Origin: Sitta carolinensis
Taxonomy: Eukaryota; Chordata; Aves; Passeriformes; Sittidae
Direction of reading: 5' to 3'
Length of the DNA: 64,000 nucleotides
NCBI GenBank assembly: GCA_032173965.1
Contig: CM063290.1
Coordinates: 9,821,501-9,885,500, forward strand
The notes under the pieces were generated by a model, which did no database searches, was not told the origin of the DNA, and saw nothing but the letters and a program-made list of their open reading frames with translations. Position 1 is the stretch's first letter. Each line of letters begins with the position of its first letter. This document shows positions 47,801 to 59,472 of this stretch, piece after piece. The position numbers were made by a program, and so were the translations under genes.

Positions 47801-50800
47801 CCAAGTGACTAAAATAGAACCCCAAACAATTATTTACCAACAGTGGGATCCAGCAGCTTTAGCTGAATTTAACACATGAGGACACAGCTTTGCTTCCCAA
47901 AATGCATAAAACACTGCCTGTTCTAAAATTAATTACATTTGCAGCAGATGGGGAAAAGGAAAGAGAAGATAACTCTCAAAGCTCATTCTGAACACTCCAA
48001 GATAGAAACCAAGCATAACCAGAAGAAAGAGCCTTGCTGTAAAATATTAACATTGTTCTATTTTAAGGTGTCACCCTCCTGCATTATTGAGTTCATGGCT
48101 GAATATGAGAAACTGCTCGAAAGGAGTAAAGCTGGAAGTGCCTTGTTTGGAAATACCATGGGCAGCCATGGTTTTGGTGAAAAAACCATCACAGACTGCA
48201 CCACTTTATAAAACACTCAGGGCTTTTCTTCTTAAACTTATTTCTTTGGTGCATCCTGTATCAAAGAAGGGCCTTGCATCACCTGCCAGCTAACTCACCA
48301 AGAGAAAGAGAGACTAGCTCTGCCAGGAGCAGTTGACTGCCAGATGGGAAAAGAGTTGCTTCTCCTGTCAGGGAACCACTGAATCCCACTGAAACACAGC
48401 CCCTTCTGGGAGGAGGAAAAGGACAAGCATTGATTACTAGAAAGGAAAAAAAATGTATAGGCAGGGAAGGAATTTAAAACTTCTCCCTTAGTGTCAGTTA
48501 ACTACACCATCATCAGAGCTAGAATCTAACCACAGCACCGAAGTTCACACCTCTGGCAGGTGGAAGAGGTCAGAATAGGCCCAGCAAATCTTCCTGCTTA
48601 GCCAAAGCTTTACATCACTGTCTGCATCTTTATGGAGAGTGTTGCTGTTTTTGAGTCTTAGTGGTGTCAGAAAGACACCAGCATCACACTACACTGGAGG
48701 AGCAGGTCAGATCTTTCTGCACCCTAAGCACACTGATTGCATGAGGACCTGGCCCATCTGCCTTTTTTTTTGATGCCCTGAAAATCTTCTTGGAGAGTAT
48801 TATCTCCAAACCTACATCAGTAACAGGATTTCTTCTGCCACTTCTGCTGCTTTTCACTTGCAGATTTACCTGTGAAGCAAAATAAATGCTGCTACTGAAA
48901 CTGAAAACGAGCTTACTGCAACAACTCAGTGAATGCTCCAGCCCAAGGCTGCTGCAATTCCCACCAGGGACCCAAAGCACAAGAATGGCAGCTGGACTAG
49001 TGAGGCCCCAAGATACCTGCAGCTCCCTGGGTGGCACGGCCTGCTTCAAGGCTGTCCTATCATCCCTCTGAATTTGGGAGGCGTTGGCACAGTCAGATGT
49101 GACTGTCATGTGCTGCTTTGCCTACAAGACCATTGCACTTTACAGGAACAAGATATTTCTCTTCTGCTGACTCATCTGCAGGCAACACTACTAAACTTTG
49201 CACTCTGCCAGCTTTCTGCAAAGAATTGCCTTGACACATGGACAGCATGTAAGCAAGAGCCTCAGGGAAAAGGTAGAAGTCCTGTCACTTCAGATAAGTC
49301 CCTTGCCAGGCTATAAAGTACCAAAGTGACCCTACATTCCTCTGCATTCCTTGACCATAGATCAAAGAGAATTCTCTCCCCACTGTTTTACCTCATCTGC
49401 AACCCCCAGTCTCCAATTAACCTTACTGGTGTGTATCGCCGTGATAGATACAGAGACCTGGGAAAGGTTAATGACAGAAGACTCATCATGGATCTCTCTC
49501 CTATTAGTGCTTAAAAAAACTTGCCCAATCTCCAAGGCAACTTCATGTCCAGCCCAGGCTTGCCAGGCCCTGCTCCGTCCCAGTCTCCAGACTCAGAGCA
49601 TCTGCCTGGAAACAGACTGCTGCTGGCTATGACCCAGCCTGCTCACCTCCAGACAGACTGCGACGTTCCTCACAGTCAGCATCTGCTCTACCTGGATGGT
49701 CAAGCCCTTGAGCCCCTTAAAAAGGTTACTGCAGGGTCTGGCACAGTCCCAACCACTTGTAAAACACAGGCTGCTTCAGCTACTTTGGATCTAGATCAAC
49801 AAAGGCAGCTGTCCCATAGTGTGTTAAAAGCCTTATAAACATGTGAAAGGGATTCCCATTCAGCCAGTGCCACACATCGGTCCAACAGCATCCACACCTC
49901 TGCTAAAACTGCTAAAACAACCCCCCAGGCCTTGCAGCCCCTCCCTACTGGTCCAGGCAGGCTGGTAACATTTTCTCAAGCAGAGCCTGAGCACGCACAA
50001 GCTCTGGTACTCATATCCTGCAATTGATGGAAAGATGCTTCTCACCATCGAAGTCACAAACGGCTTAAGATAACTCTACCTAGCCCCAACTGAAAACAGT
50101 TTAGTGCGGTCACCTAGGCAGGGTTGCTAAGTAATACATGCCTAAAAAAGAGAAACTGCTGTCAAGACCTCTGTGAATTCAAAGCCTTTCTGTGTATACC
50201 ATAATCTCCAGGCAATGAGTGTCTCGACATGCAACAGCCTCTGCTGGGTGAGTGAAGCAGCAGGAACAGGATTTACGCAGAGTACCAGAAAAGAGACTGT
50301 CAGGGATAACAAAGTGTGAGAAGAGGTGGCCATTCTGACATGACTTCTGCACTGTTTTCTTTTCAGGGACTAGCAACAGAGCTTTTTGAGACTGGAGTAC
50401 CTCCTTTAGCAGGTTTATTCATGAATACCAATTCCTTACTGCAACAGTTCATGTTCCTGGCACTGGGTACAATGATTTCAAGAGTGCTACAACCCAGAGC
50501 TCCCAGCAAGAAACTTAAAAATCAGGAATTTCAATAATTGTCTATATACGGCAAATTTCTTCAAGAAATATGTGGGTATTTGTCATCCAAATTTCAAAAC
50601 TAAATACAGTGGCTGTCCACAGACCCTGGGGTCCTGCAGATGGAAATCCAGCATTACCTGTTTCTGACCTCCCCAACCTTTGCCAGGGTCCTGGTGCAGC
50701 AGCATCACAGAGTGGGAATAGAGAGAAGACCATCTGCAGCATCCTGCATCTCCCTCCACAGCGAGCGAGGACTACAGAGGAGCATCACAGCTCTCAGAAC

Positions 50801-51444
50801 TCCTGAGGACTTTAAGTCCAATTATAAAATCATTAATCAGTGCAGCCAGGACTTCACTGGACACAAGAAGCGGGTCAGAGAGGACATGTGCCTACGCAGC
50901 AGCTGGGTCACACCTTCCTAGCCGCTGCCAGGCCACCTCCTCACTGTCCTCCCCAGGCCTTGGCTGTGTGCCCTGGGTGGGGGGGATGTCCCCCGCAGCC
51001 CCCACGCTCCAAGCGCTGAGGATGAACTACAAAAGTTTCCCACTGAGCTGCCTCTATCTTCTCTCGGCTGCCAGTCCTGCCATCCATCTGGGAGGATCAC
51101 GCCCGTGCCCCGGCCTCTGCCCAAGCAGAGGGGCACAAAGGGGTCGCAGCGCATCACGACCACCCCAGCAGACACCGCCGTCTTGCCCAAAGCCAGCACT
51201 CCCCGTCCCGACCGGCCAGCACCTCCCGAAGCCCCCAGCCTGTGCCACGGCCACCACGCTGGGAGAGGGGCCCGGGAGGGACCCCTGACCGGCCCCGCGG
51301 CGGGAGCGTGCGGTGCTCTCAAGTGCCGCCAGTCCAAACCCACTCAAGAGCCGCCGGTCCCGTGACAGGCACCGCTCCGCTCCCTGTCCCCTGCACCCCC
51401 AGCCCCCGCAGTGACAGCACCGCTCCCGCCAGCCGCCCCCCTAC
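44870..51444 (-). other. PCYT1A: Long 5' intron(s) of PCYT1A
   Basis: The start-codon exon begins at 44869 with a normal acceptor, so transcription must start further upstream, most likely in the CpG island near 51.1-51.66 kb. Additional untranslated exons may exist in between but cannot be picked out by eye. No other gene or clear repeat was recognised in these 6.6 kb. Confidence 0.5.
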
Positions 51445-51665
51445 CAGCGCCGCCGCCGCTCCGCAGCCCAGCCCGGCGAGTCGGGCCCCGCCGCCGCTGC
51501 CGGCCCCGCCCCGCTCCCGCGACGCCAGCGGGGCGCGGGCGGAGCCGCTGCGTGTCCGCCCGGAACCACGGGAAGGGACCGGCCCGCCGCGGGGAAGCCG
51601 CGTCCCGGGAATCCGCGCCCGGAACCTCCGTTCCGGCTCGCGACGGTCCTGCCCCGCGTTTTTTT
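51100..51665. promoter_or_regulatory. PCYT1A: CpG-island promoter of PCYT1A
   Basis: GC-rich, CpG-dense block, strongest at 51400-51655, upstream of the PCYT1A coding exons. It ends abruptly at a CR1 LINE fragment. No other gene start is recognised beside it. Confidence 0.7.
51445..51660 (-). other. PCYT1A: Possible non-coding first exon of PCYT1A
   Basis: Inside the CpG island, the minus strand has a GTAGGG donor just below 51445 after GGCGGCGGCGCTG. This is the most donor-like site in the densest CpG part, but the exon is an inference from position and composition only. Confidence 0.3.
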
Positions 51666-51671
51666 CACGTC

Positions 51672-51965
51672 ACAGAATATCCAGACCGGGAAGGGTCCCT
51701 CAAGGATCATCGAGTTCAACTCCTGGCCCTGCACAGCACCATCCCCAAAAGTCACACCAAGTGCCTGAGAGCCGTATCCAAACGCTTTTTGAGCTCTGCC
51801 ACGCCTGGTGCCATGAAAACCTGCCTGGGGAGCCTGATCAGTGCCCAAGCACCCTCTGGAGAAAAAACCTTTTCCTGATAGCCAACCTAAACCCCCATGA
51901 CACAGCCTCTCCCTTGGGTCCTGTCACTGGTCACCAGAGAGAAGAAATCAGTGTCTGCCCCTCTG
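51672..51965 (-). mobile_element. CR1 LINE 3' fragment
   Basis: The plus strand begins CACAGAATATCCAGACCGGG, then AGGGTCCCTCAAGGATCAT and the 'GAGTTCAACTCCTGGCCCTGCACAG' block, all antisense CR1 3'-end text; the element is on the minus strand. A 'ccttttCCTGATAGCCAACCTAAAC' block follows in the expected order. It is diverged and non-coding. Confidence 0.88.
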
Positions 51966-52016
51966 CTTCCTGCCATGAGGAGGGGACACTGTGATGAAGT
52001 CTCTCATCCGTCCGTC

Positions 52017-52236
52017 CATCCATCCATCCATCCATCCATCCATCCATCCATCCATCCATCCATCCATCCATCCATCCATCCATCCATCCATCCATCCATC
52101 CATCCATCCATCCATCCATCCATCCATCCATCCATCCATCCATCCATCCATCCATCCATCCATCCATCCATCCATCCATCCATCCATCCATCCATCCATC
52201 CATCCATCCATCCATCCATCCATCCATCCATCCATC
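52017..52236. repeat. (CATC)n microsatellite, 55 copies
   Basis: 220 bp of uninterrupted CATC repeats, preceded by slightly imperfect CCGT/CATC units and followed by CATTGTATGG. The open frames through it (HPSI and MDGW repeats) are artefacts of the 4-bp unit. It abuts the truncated 5' side of the CR1 fragment. Confidence 0.99.
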
Positions 52237-52240
52237 CATT

Positions 52241-53604
52241 GTATGGATGTATCCGGTGTAAATTCTGGAGGTTCTGAACAAGGGAGCTGCCCTCCGTGTC
52301 CACACCAACATGCAGTGCTTCAGCAGTGGCTCAATCTTTCTCCAGGGAAAATACAGCATCCCTTACCCATCCCAAGCCACAGCCAAGGGTGGTGAGGCTG
52401 AGTGATTAGGGACTCAAGGCTGATCACTTGCTTTGTACAATACCTCTGTGAAGAAGCCTTTAAACCCCTCCAAAACGGAGCAAGTGCAAGATGAAACATT
52501 GTGATTTAACAGCCATGACTTTGTAAAAGCTTCAAAAGGAGTCTGAGGTCATATGTATCATTTCCTGGAAAATGTTGCGTGGGGGGTTTTGCTGTTCCCC
52601 AAAAGTCATGCTCCCAGGTCATGCACAAACTGAGCAGCCGTTGCTTCTCTTTTCAGGTACCTTAATGGCTGACAGCCACAGGTAGCAACAAAGCAGTCAG
52701 GAAAGTCACCCTCTATTTCCCACCAGAGGAAAAGGAGAGGAAGGCTCATAATCTAAATATTTCAAACTAATATAATAGAGAACCAGCAGTGTGCTGCCTC
52801 CAGCAGTGTAGCTGAAAGAGGGATTCTAGAAGATGCATCGTAATTTTTTACCTCCCCGGCTTCCAAGAGCTGCATGGGGAAGGTGTGTTCTGCTGTTAAC
52901 AGTTGGTGAGGGTGGGATTCAGGGTTCACCTCACTCCCCTGCACTCTGAAAGCCATTCATCCCACTGGAATGGTTCAGCTGTGCTTGCTCTGTCAGCAGA
53001 GAACAGGCATCACCAACAGCGCATCCCATCTTCCAATGGGCATGCTAAGATGTGCTCTGTTGGCACCCACTCTCTCAGGAACCCACCTGGTCCTCTAACT
53101 TTTGGGGAGGTGAGAAGCTTTAGCATTCTTCTGCAGATCTACTGCAGCCTTTCTGAGGCTGGAGTCCTAGCAAAGTTGGTCTCCAAACATCCACCCTCAT
53201 ACTCCAAAACAATTACAGAAAGACTGAGAAATCACTGAAGTGTCTACTGAAGAGCGTGAGGAGCAATGATCATTCACAGCATCCACAGGTGCCAAACTGC
53301 ACCAAACCAAGGAGCAGTTCTGCAGGGAGGAGTTCTGGCAGTCATGGGCTGTGTGGGCTGCTGGCCTGACCTAATGCCCTAAATACCTCGACTTTCCATC
53401 AATTAATACCATCTCATGTGACATAGCTGGGATTCACGGCCCAGTTGTTGTGGGAGTCATAGGAACAAATCTGGATAACCAGAATCAAAGATCAGCTTTA
53501 TGGATTAATTTACAAAGAATTGTCAAAATGCTCACCTTAGAAATGCAGACAAGCTATCCAGGATAGTGCATCTTGTAGAGTGGAAGAAAATGTCACAGGA
53601 GAAG
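52241..53604. other. Intergenic, no gene seen
   Basis: About 1.4 kb between the microsatellite and the end of the DYNLT2B transcript. No exon-like or repeat sequence was recognised. Confidence 0.55.
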
Positions 53605-53622
53605 AAATATTAAACACATAGA

Positions 53623-53628
53623 TTTATT
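53623..53628 (-). terminator. DYNLT2B: Candidate poly(A) signal of DYNLT2B
   Basis: TTTATT on the plus strand gives AATAAA on the minus strand, about 390 bp after the DYNLT2B stop codon. The region 53605-54015 is AT-rich and would be its 3' UTR. Confidence 0.55.
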
Positions 53629-54015
53629 ATGTGTTTTTTTTTCTTATAAATATTTCATTAATTTCATAGAAATAAAAATAAAAGTAACAGAACCCTTTCA
53701 AGACAGAAGTTGAGTTTGCCTTAGAAGCAATGACTAGTGGCAATACACTTTTAGGACAAAACCAACACTATATAAAAAACAAAGGGTCATTTAAATAAAG
53801 GACATAATAATAATAATATTAATATTGTGTTTAAAGCTATATCAATATCCACAAGGGAGAGGGGAATGTTGTGTGTAGAACAGGTTTAGGACGTGGTTCA
53901 TAGAACTGTTAATTGTGTTATGTACTAAAGGAAGAATATGATGCTTTTGTGCACTTAAAAAATACTCCAAAGCATTCTCCCCAGTGTCCATCTTTCTGTG
54001 CAATGTCTGTCACCT

Positions 54016-57000
54016 TCAATAGTAGAAGCAGCCAAATGCAGCCACCACACAAAACAGGCTGTCCTGGGGAAAACAGAGAAAGGCTCTGTGTTAGTCAAGG
54101 CAAGCTTTTTGCTAGCCTAGAGGAACAGGCAAACCTCAGGGAACATTCAGACCAGAGCATAACTGTATGGTAATAGATTGCAATTTTCTGTCTTTAAGTT
54201 TCTTATTCACCTCACTTGTGGTATAACCCAGATCAGTGCATCTGAATGCCAGAAGTGCCTCACTTTCCCCATCCACACACCCACAGGTGTCTAGGCGTCA
54301 GTTGAAAATAAAATAAAATAAAATAAAATAAAATAAAATAAAATAAAATAAAATAAAATAAAATAAAATAAAATAAAATAAAATGTAAAACCTTGACTTT
54401 GGCTCAGTCCTGGATTTCAGCCAAGCTCCATGGCTGTAGTTCAGCAAAGTACGTAAGAAAAGACTTTGTCTCTTGTGCTTTTTCTCCCCACCAGTAAAAT
54501 GATGTGACTACAATGACTTTTGAACTGTACTGTGTCACCTACTCAGGAGACAACTTTTACCACGTTGGCTGTTATACCTTAGTATGCTTTGTGAATAAGG
54601 ATGTAAATCAGGTTGTTTCAATAATCTTGATTCCTTTCTTCTAGTAGTTGTTTCTTTTCTGCTACATATTTAAAGTCACTCTGCCTCTCATACAAAAGCA
54701 AGTAGCCTTGCACTTGCCATGGGAATCCAGCCCATACTTACATTCATGAACACGTCGTGAGCACAGCTGTCAGTGTCAGCGTCCCAGAAACATCGTGCAG
54801 CCATGCTAGACAAAAGAGCCAGACAGGGACATTACCCAGAGTTCAGGTGTAATGACCTATGTGATCACAGGTACTTCCCTTGAAAACCAAACTGAGCTTG
54901 CTTTAAAGGTAATGGAATTGGGAAATGTGCTTCTGAATCCCAAGTCTAGTTTTCTACTGCTGAATTCTACCACATGCTGTCATCCCCTCTGTATATGCTC
55001 CACCTTCCAACTCATCAACTCTCAACCCTTCCACCTTCACTGTGCAGCAGGGCTTGAAACCTCATTGCTGTGGTGCTTAAGAATCTTTGACTTCTGGCCT
55101 ATGCATATCAGTGGCTAATTTAACTTATTTGTTCTTGTCCTTCACCTCTGGCATCCTCATGGTACATAACCAACTTATTTATAGGGTGCTATCTTATTCC
55201 TTGGCAGATGCCATGCTATGTACCATGACCTCTTCAAGTCTTTTCGTATCTATACCCTCTGTTCCCTGACCATCCTGATGGACTTCTACACCCAAGCTCT
55301 ATCCTGAGGACAAACAACCAGACCATAACAGGATATTGCGTATGAGACCTTGCCGCTGCCTTGTCTAAAGGCACTGACATTCCTTTTACTCTGCTGCAAG
55401 TGTTCCACTCCCTGCCTGCCCCGGTCAGCCTCAGCTGACACGACTGCTTTTGGGACACAGTCCCATAATGTATGACTGACTGTATTAAGGTGTATTTTGC
55501 ATTAAGCATGTCAGTGATTGTGCTTCAGTCTTGCCTCCTGTTTGTTGCAAACTGGGAAATTTCCCCAATTGCTCTGCCAGCCTCTGTGGCTGGACTCACA
55601 TTTCTGATCAGACCACCTGAACATTGAACTGTTCACCCTGGTACGGTGCTTCTGGAGCAGTCTGCCTGCAGACAGACATTCCTGACAAAAGCCTGAGCAG
55701 CAAGTACAGATATTCCTCTCTGACCTACAGAACAGGGAGGCAACAGATCTGATTACAGTTCTGCTGCACTTATCTTCTGCTGGAGTACCAGGGACAATAA
55801 TAAAGATAAACCCAGCAGATAAGGCACATAAACCTTGTGAGCTGTTCCCTTTTGTCTTCTCCCTACCCACAAGTAATGGAAAGCTACAGCCCACTATTGC
55901 AGCTAAGAGGAATTCTTTTGTCTGACTGCAGGCATCTGGAGCTGACTGCAAGTGCTCAGCACCCACATGGGAATCTAGGCTTGGTTCCCATGACAGTGTT
56001 GCAGGGGGATTATAGAAACTGAAACTTCTGAAAAATGTAAATGAAGTGCTTATGGAAGCTTTCTGGCTTTAGACAGAAGTGAGTTACCATGGCTTTTGTG
56101 CTCCAGCAGGACCTTGCGAATGGATAGGGGGTGTATCGTAGTTCATCATGAATGTAACACAAAATGCTTCTGCCACATTCCTCAAAAATTATTTTCAGCA
56201 TTTCAGCTTGCTGAAAACCACCATAAAGCAAATTATCACGGGCTAATTCAACCAATCACAACCCAAGCACTCAAGCTGCCCCTAAAAGAGAAGTGATTTA
56301 CACTTTATCATCTGCAGACAGATCTTTGTAGCTAGGGAAGCTGGAAGCAGCTTCAGAAGAAAAAAATGACACCTAAACCCAAAAAACATGATAGAAATAC
56401 AATTAGAAGATGCAAAACTTACTTCACTCCTTCTCCTCTCTGCTCTCCAATGACAACCTGCACCACCATCTTGTACCTGTCAAATCCCTCCTCTGGAGAG
56501 AGAAAAAAATTACAGCGAGGGGAATAACTTTTTAAAAATAGGAGCCCAAAACAGGACCCTGAAAATTAAAGATTTCTGGCTACAAAGCAAGTGGCTGTAC
56601 AAGCCTATGAAAGTAGCCAAGTGGACAGACTGCCTTGCAAAGCTTCATCTTCCTGGTATGGAGTACCATGGTTTTGCTGGAGTTGAAGGGTGAACAGGGT
56701 AGTTGGCATCCATCAAAAAATGCATCTAAGGCACAAGACACCCCTGAGCAGCTACACTGTGTGTCAGCATTCTGCTTTGCCAACTTTCAAGAACTGGCCA
56801 TGTGGAAAGAACGTAAATAAGGCTGCTGGTGGACAAAATGCAAATTGAGAAAAAAGTCTTATTTTAAAATTGTTTTGATGCAAAGGTATTGTGAGATTCT
56901 TCGGCCACACAGGTGTTTCCTTTGCTTCTGAGTGGTATAAAAGGTCACATAATAGCTGTGTTATTTATGTGTCTTTAGAGATGTGTTATTGTTTCACAAC

Positions 57001-58722
57001 AGTAAAGAAGTACCTCTGGGGCACAGGCCAGATCTAATCAGGCCATGGCAATGTTCCAGAAGCCAAATCAGAACAAGCATGTTTAAATTAAATATAGATC
57101 CAAATAGCTGTCTTCAACAAAGCAGTGTCCCAGGACGACTCCAGCACCCTGTTTCCACTGGAGGATTGAACACAGCACAGTGGCTCTGCCAGCATCCAAC
57201 AGTCAGTGCTTATCAGAGATGCTAGCTGATAAGAGTGGCCACCCCGGGCCAGCCTTGCTTCAGGCTGCTGCCACTGTGGTTACACATTACTGAAGCCAAG
57301 CCCTGTGCAGAGGAGCAAAGCATGGACACATGCAGGGACTACAGCTGCTGCTGGCTTTAAAGCAGATGTGTAATTCTGGGAGAAGCACAAATCCACGGCT
57401 CCTGACGGAGGTGAACATGTGGCTCTGCCATCACATCAGGCCAGCCCAGCAGATGGAGCACCAGCCTGTCCCCAGGAGGAAGGGGAAAAAAAGTGTCTGT
57501 GCCAGCACACACGTCCATAGACTTGTTCCAGCACTCCAGCACGGAACTCAGGAAACACCTGCTGGTGCCTGCACTTTTCTTCTTGAACTCAAATTGTTGG
57601 AGGACATCCTGTGCAGCAGCATGACCTCTTCCCAGTGCTTTAAGGCTGTAGTCACACCCCTCCTTAGCTGACTGCTCGTCTCTCCCCCTTCCCTGTGCCC
57701 CCTGAGCCTTGTTCTGACCTGCACTGCTATTCCAGCTCTGATCTAACTAAGAGCAGAAAAAGAGCAGGAATAGTTCTGTTTATGGAAGCAAGAAGCAATG
57801 AAGCATCACTTCTTTCTTCTCTCTAACACAGCTTCTTTCACCCTGCACTCCCTCCAAGGCTGACATCACACACCTGCCAAGCCATATGAAAACAAATCTT
57901 GTCTGCTTGAATTAGGTCTCCAGTTCCGCAGGCAAGAAATGTACATATATAGGACAGATTGCTTCATACCAGCAGACTCAAGTCAGTCAACAGGGAAGGC
58001 ATACATCTCAAGAATAAAGGAAGAAAGAGGGACCTTGTCAGAAGGGAGAGAACATGGCAAGAAAATAAATTACATCCCCAGCAAACCTCTTTACCTTTCA
58101 GTCTGTCTTTTATTGTCTCTGATAAAGACTTTGTAAGCTCAGGCATTTCTTCTGGGATGTACTGTACGTTGGCCAGCTTCTCCTTCAGTATTGCACGGAT
58201 GCATTCTTTTACTGTGGATGACTTAAATCTATCATGGCAAAAAAACCCCCCAAAATAATAACAAAAAAAAAGTGCAACAGAAAGTTCACACAACACGTAC
58301 AAACATACATAATGCCACCTGGGAAAACGCAGCTTTCACGTATTAGAGAAAAATCACAGATGACAAGCCACGGGGAAAAAAAAGCCCCCCTAAAATGGAG
58401 ATATTGCCAAAAGCCAAACACCTATCAACAGGGTGAAACCAGCCCCACTGGAAGTTGCCCCCTCAGCAGTGTCAGTGGGAGCCCGGTGCCCTCCATGCCC
58501 CAAACCGCCGGCGCTCCCCATTCCCTACAGCCCGCGCTGCCTCAGCCGGCCCCGCACGCCCAGGGCCGCGCTGCCCGGCACTGCCGCCGCAGGCCGGCGC
58601 AAAGCCCCTCACGGCGCTGGCCCGCGTCCCGCCCCGCTTCCCCGGCGGCCTCACCGGTGCTGGAGGCCGGGCCGCAGGCTGTACGTGTTCTCGGCCCCTC
58701 CGTCCGGGCCCAGCTCGCCCAT
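54016..58722 (-). CDS. DYNLT2B: Dynein light chain Tctex-type 2B (TCTEX1D2), five coding exons
   Basis: Light chain of the cytoplasmic dynein-2 motor that drives retrograde intraflagellar transport in cilia. Exons in order: 58722-58655, 58228-58095, 56492-56423, 54805-54742, 54063-54016, with matching phases; the product is 127 aa (human 142), mainly because the disordered N-terminus is shorter. Matches to the family: AENTYSLRPG, FKSSTVKECI, LKEKLANVQYIPEEMPEL, the GFDRYKMVVQVVIGEQRGEG core, the RCFWDADTD segment, and a C-terminus ending GCFYY. The last exon is only 16 codons with the stop and is missed by simple ORF calls. The start ATG at 58722 lies in the CpG island with an in-frame open upstream region, so a longer N-terminus cannot be excluded. 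Confidence 0.95.
54305..54384. repeat. (AAAAT)n microsatellite, 16 copies
   Basis: 80 bp of perfect AAAAT units in the last intron of DYNLT2B. Confidence 0.98.
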
Positions 58723-58820
58723 GGCCCCGCAGGCCCCGCGTTGGTTACCGGGACAACCGCGGCGCTTCCGCCGCTGCCCGCCCCGCGCGTCACCGCGGCA
58801 CCGCCCCGGGCTTGCGGCTG
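58490..58820. promoter_or_regulatory. DYNLT2B: CpG-island promoter of DYNLT2B
   Basis: CpG-dense block of about 330 bp covering the first coding exon (58655-58722) and sequence on both sides. It ends near an A/T-rich run (58861-58890). No plus-strand gene start was recognised here, so bidirectional use is not supported. Confidence 0.7.
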
Positions 58821-58860
58821 TGTTACTGTATTTCGTGTCTCTGCAGCCTACGGTATTATT

Positions 58861-58890
58861 GAAAAAAAAAAATAAATAAAAAAATAAAAG
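58861..58890. repeat. A-rich simple sequence
   Basis: A run of A with interspersed T (AAAT-type units) just upstream of the DYNLT2B CpG island. Confidence 0.8.
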
Positions 58891-59014
58891 ATCACTTTTT
58901 GCAATTAGAAAAGGCTTGTACAATGAAGTAGTTGGTAAATAAGTGCAAAATAATTGCGGTAATAATTGCAGGCTATTTTTATAATTGTAGTAGTTGTAAA
59001 ATTTTACAATGGCT

Positions 59015-59472
59015 TGTAGAAGACGCTGAGCAAGTCCAGAGAAGGGCAGTGGAGCTGGGGAAGGGTCTGGAGCACAAATCCTGTGAGGAGCGGCTGAGGG
59101 AGCTCGGGCTGTTTAGTCTGGAGGAAAGGAGGATCAGGGGGCACCTTGTCACTCTACAATTCCCTGAAAGGAGGGTGCAGCCAGCTGGGGTTCAGCCCCT
59201 CCTCCCAGACAACCAGCAACAGGATGAGACCACACAGCTGTTCCAGGGGAGCTTTAGGTTGGACATTAAGAGGAATTTCTTAATCATAGAAAGGATGATT
59301 AATATTGGAATGGACTCCCTAGGGAGGTGGTGGAGTCACGGTCCCTGGAGGCGTTTAAAAAACCACCAGACGGGGCACTTAGTACCATGGTGTAGTTGTC
59401 GTGGTGGTGCTCAGTCACAGGTTGGATGTGATGATCTCAGAGGTCAACCTGACTGATCCTGTGATTCTGTAA
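59015..59472 (+). mobile_element. CR1 LINE 3' fragment, about 460 bp
   Basis: Sense-strand CR1 text in order: AGAAGGGCAGTGGAGCTGG, GAGCGGCTGAGGGAGCTCGG, GTTTAGTCTGGAGGAAAGG, the 'TTAGGTTGGACATTAAGAGG' block, GAATGGACTCCCTAGGGAGG, GGAGTCACGGTCCCTGGAGG, and the 3' end GATCCTGTGATTCTGTAAC. It covers the last part of ORF2 and the 3' UTR, with frame-breaking changes; non-functional. Confidence 0.95.

Noticed and set aside
51931..52395. HPSI- and MDGW-repeat proteins
   Set aside because: Translation of the CATC microsatellite on both strands, not genes.
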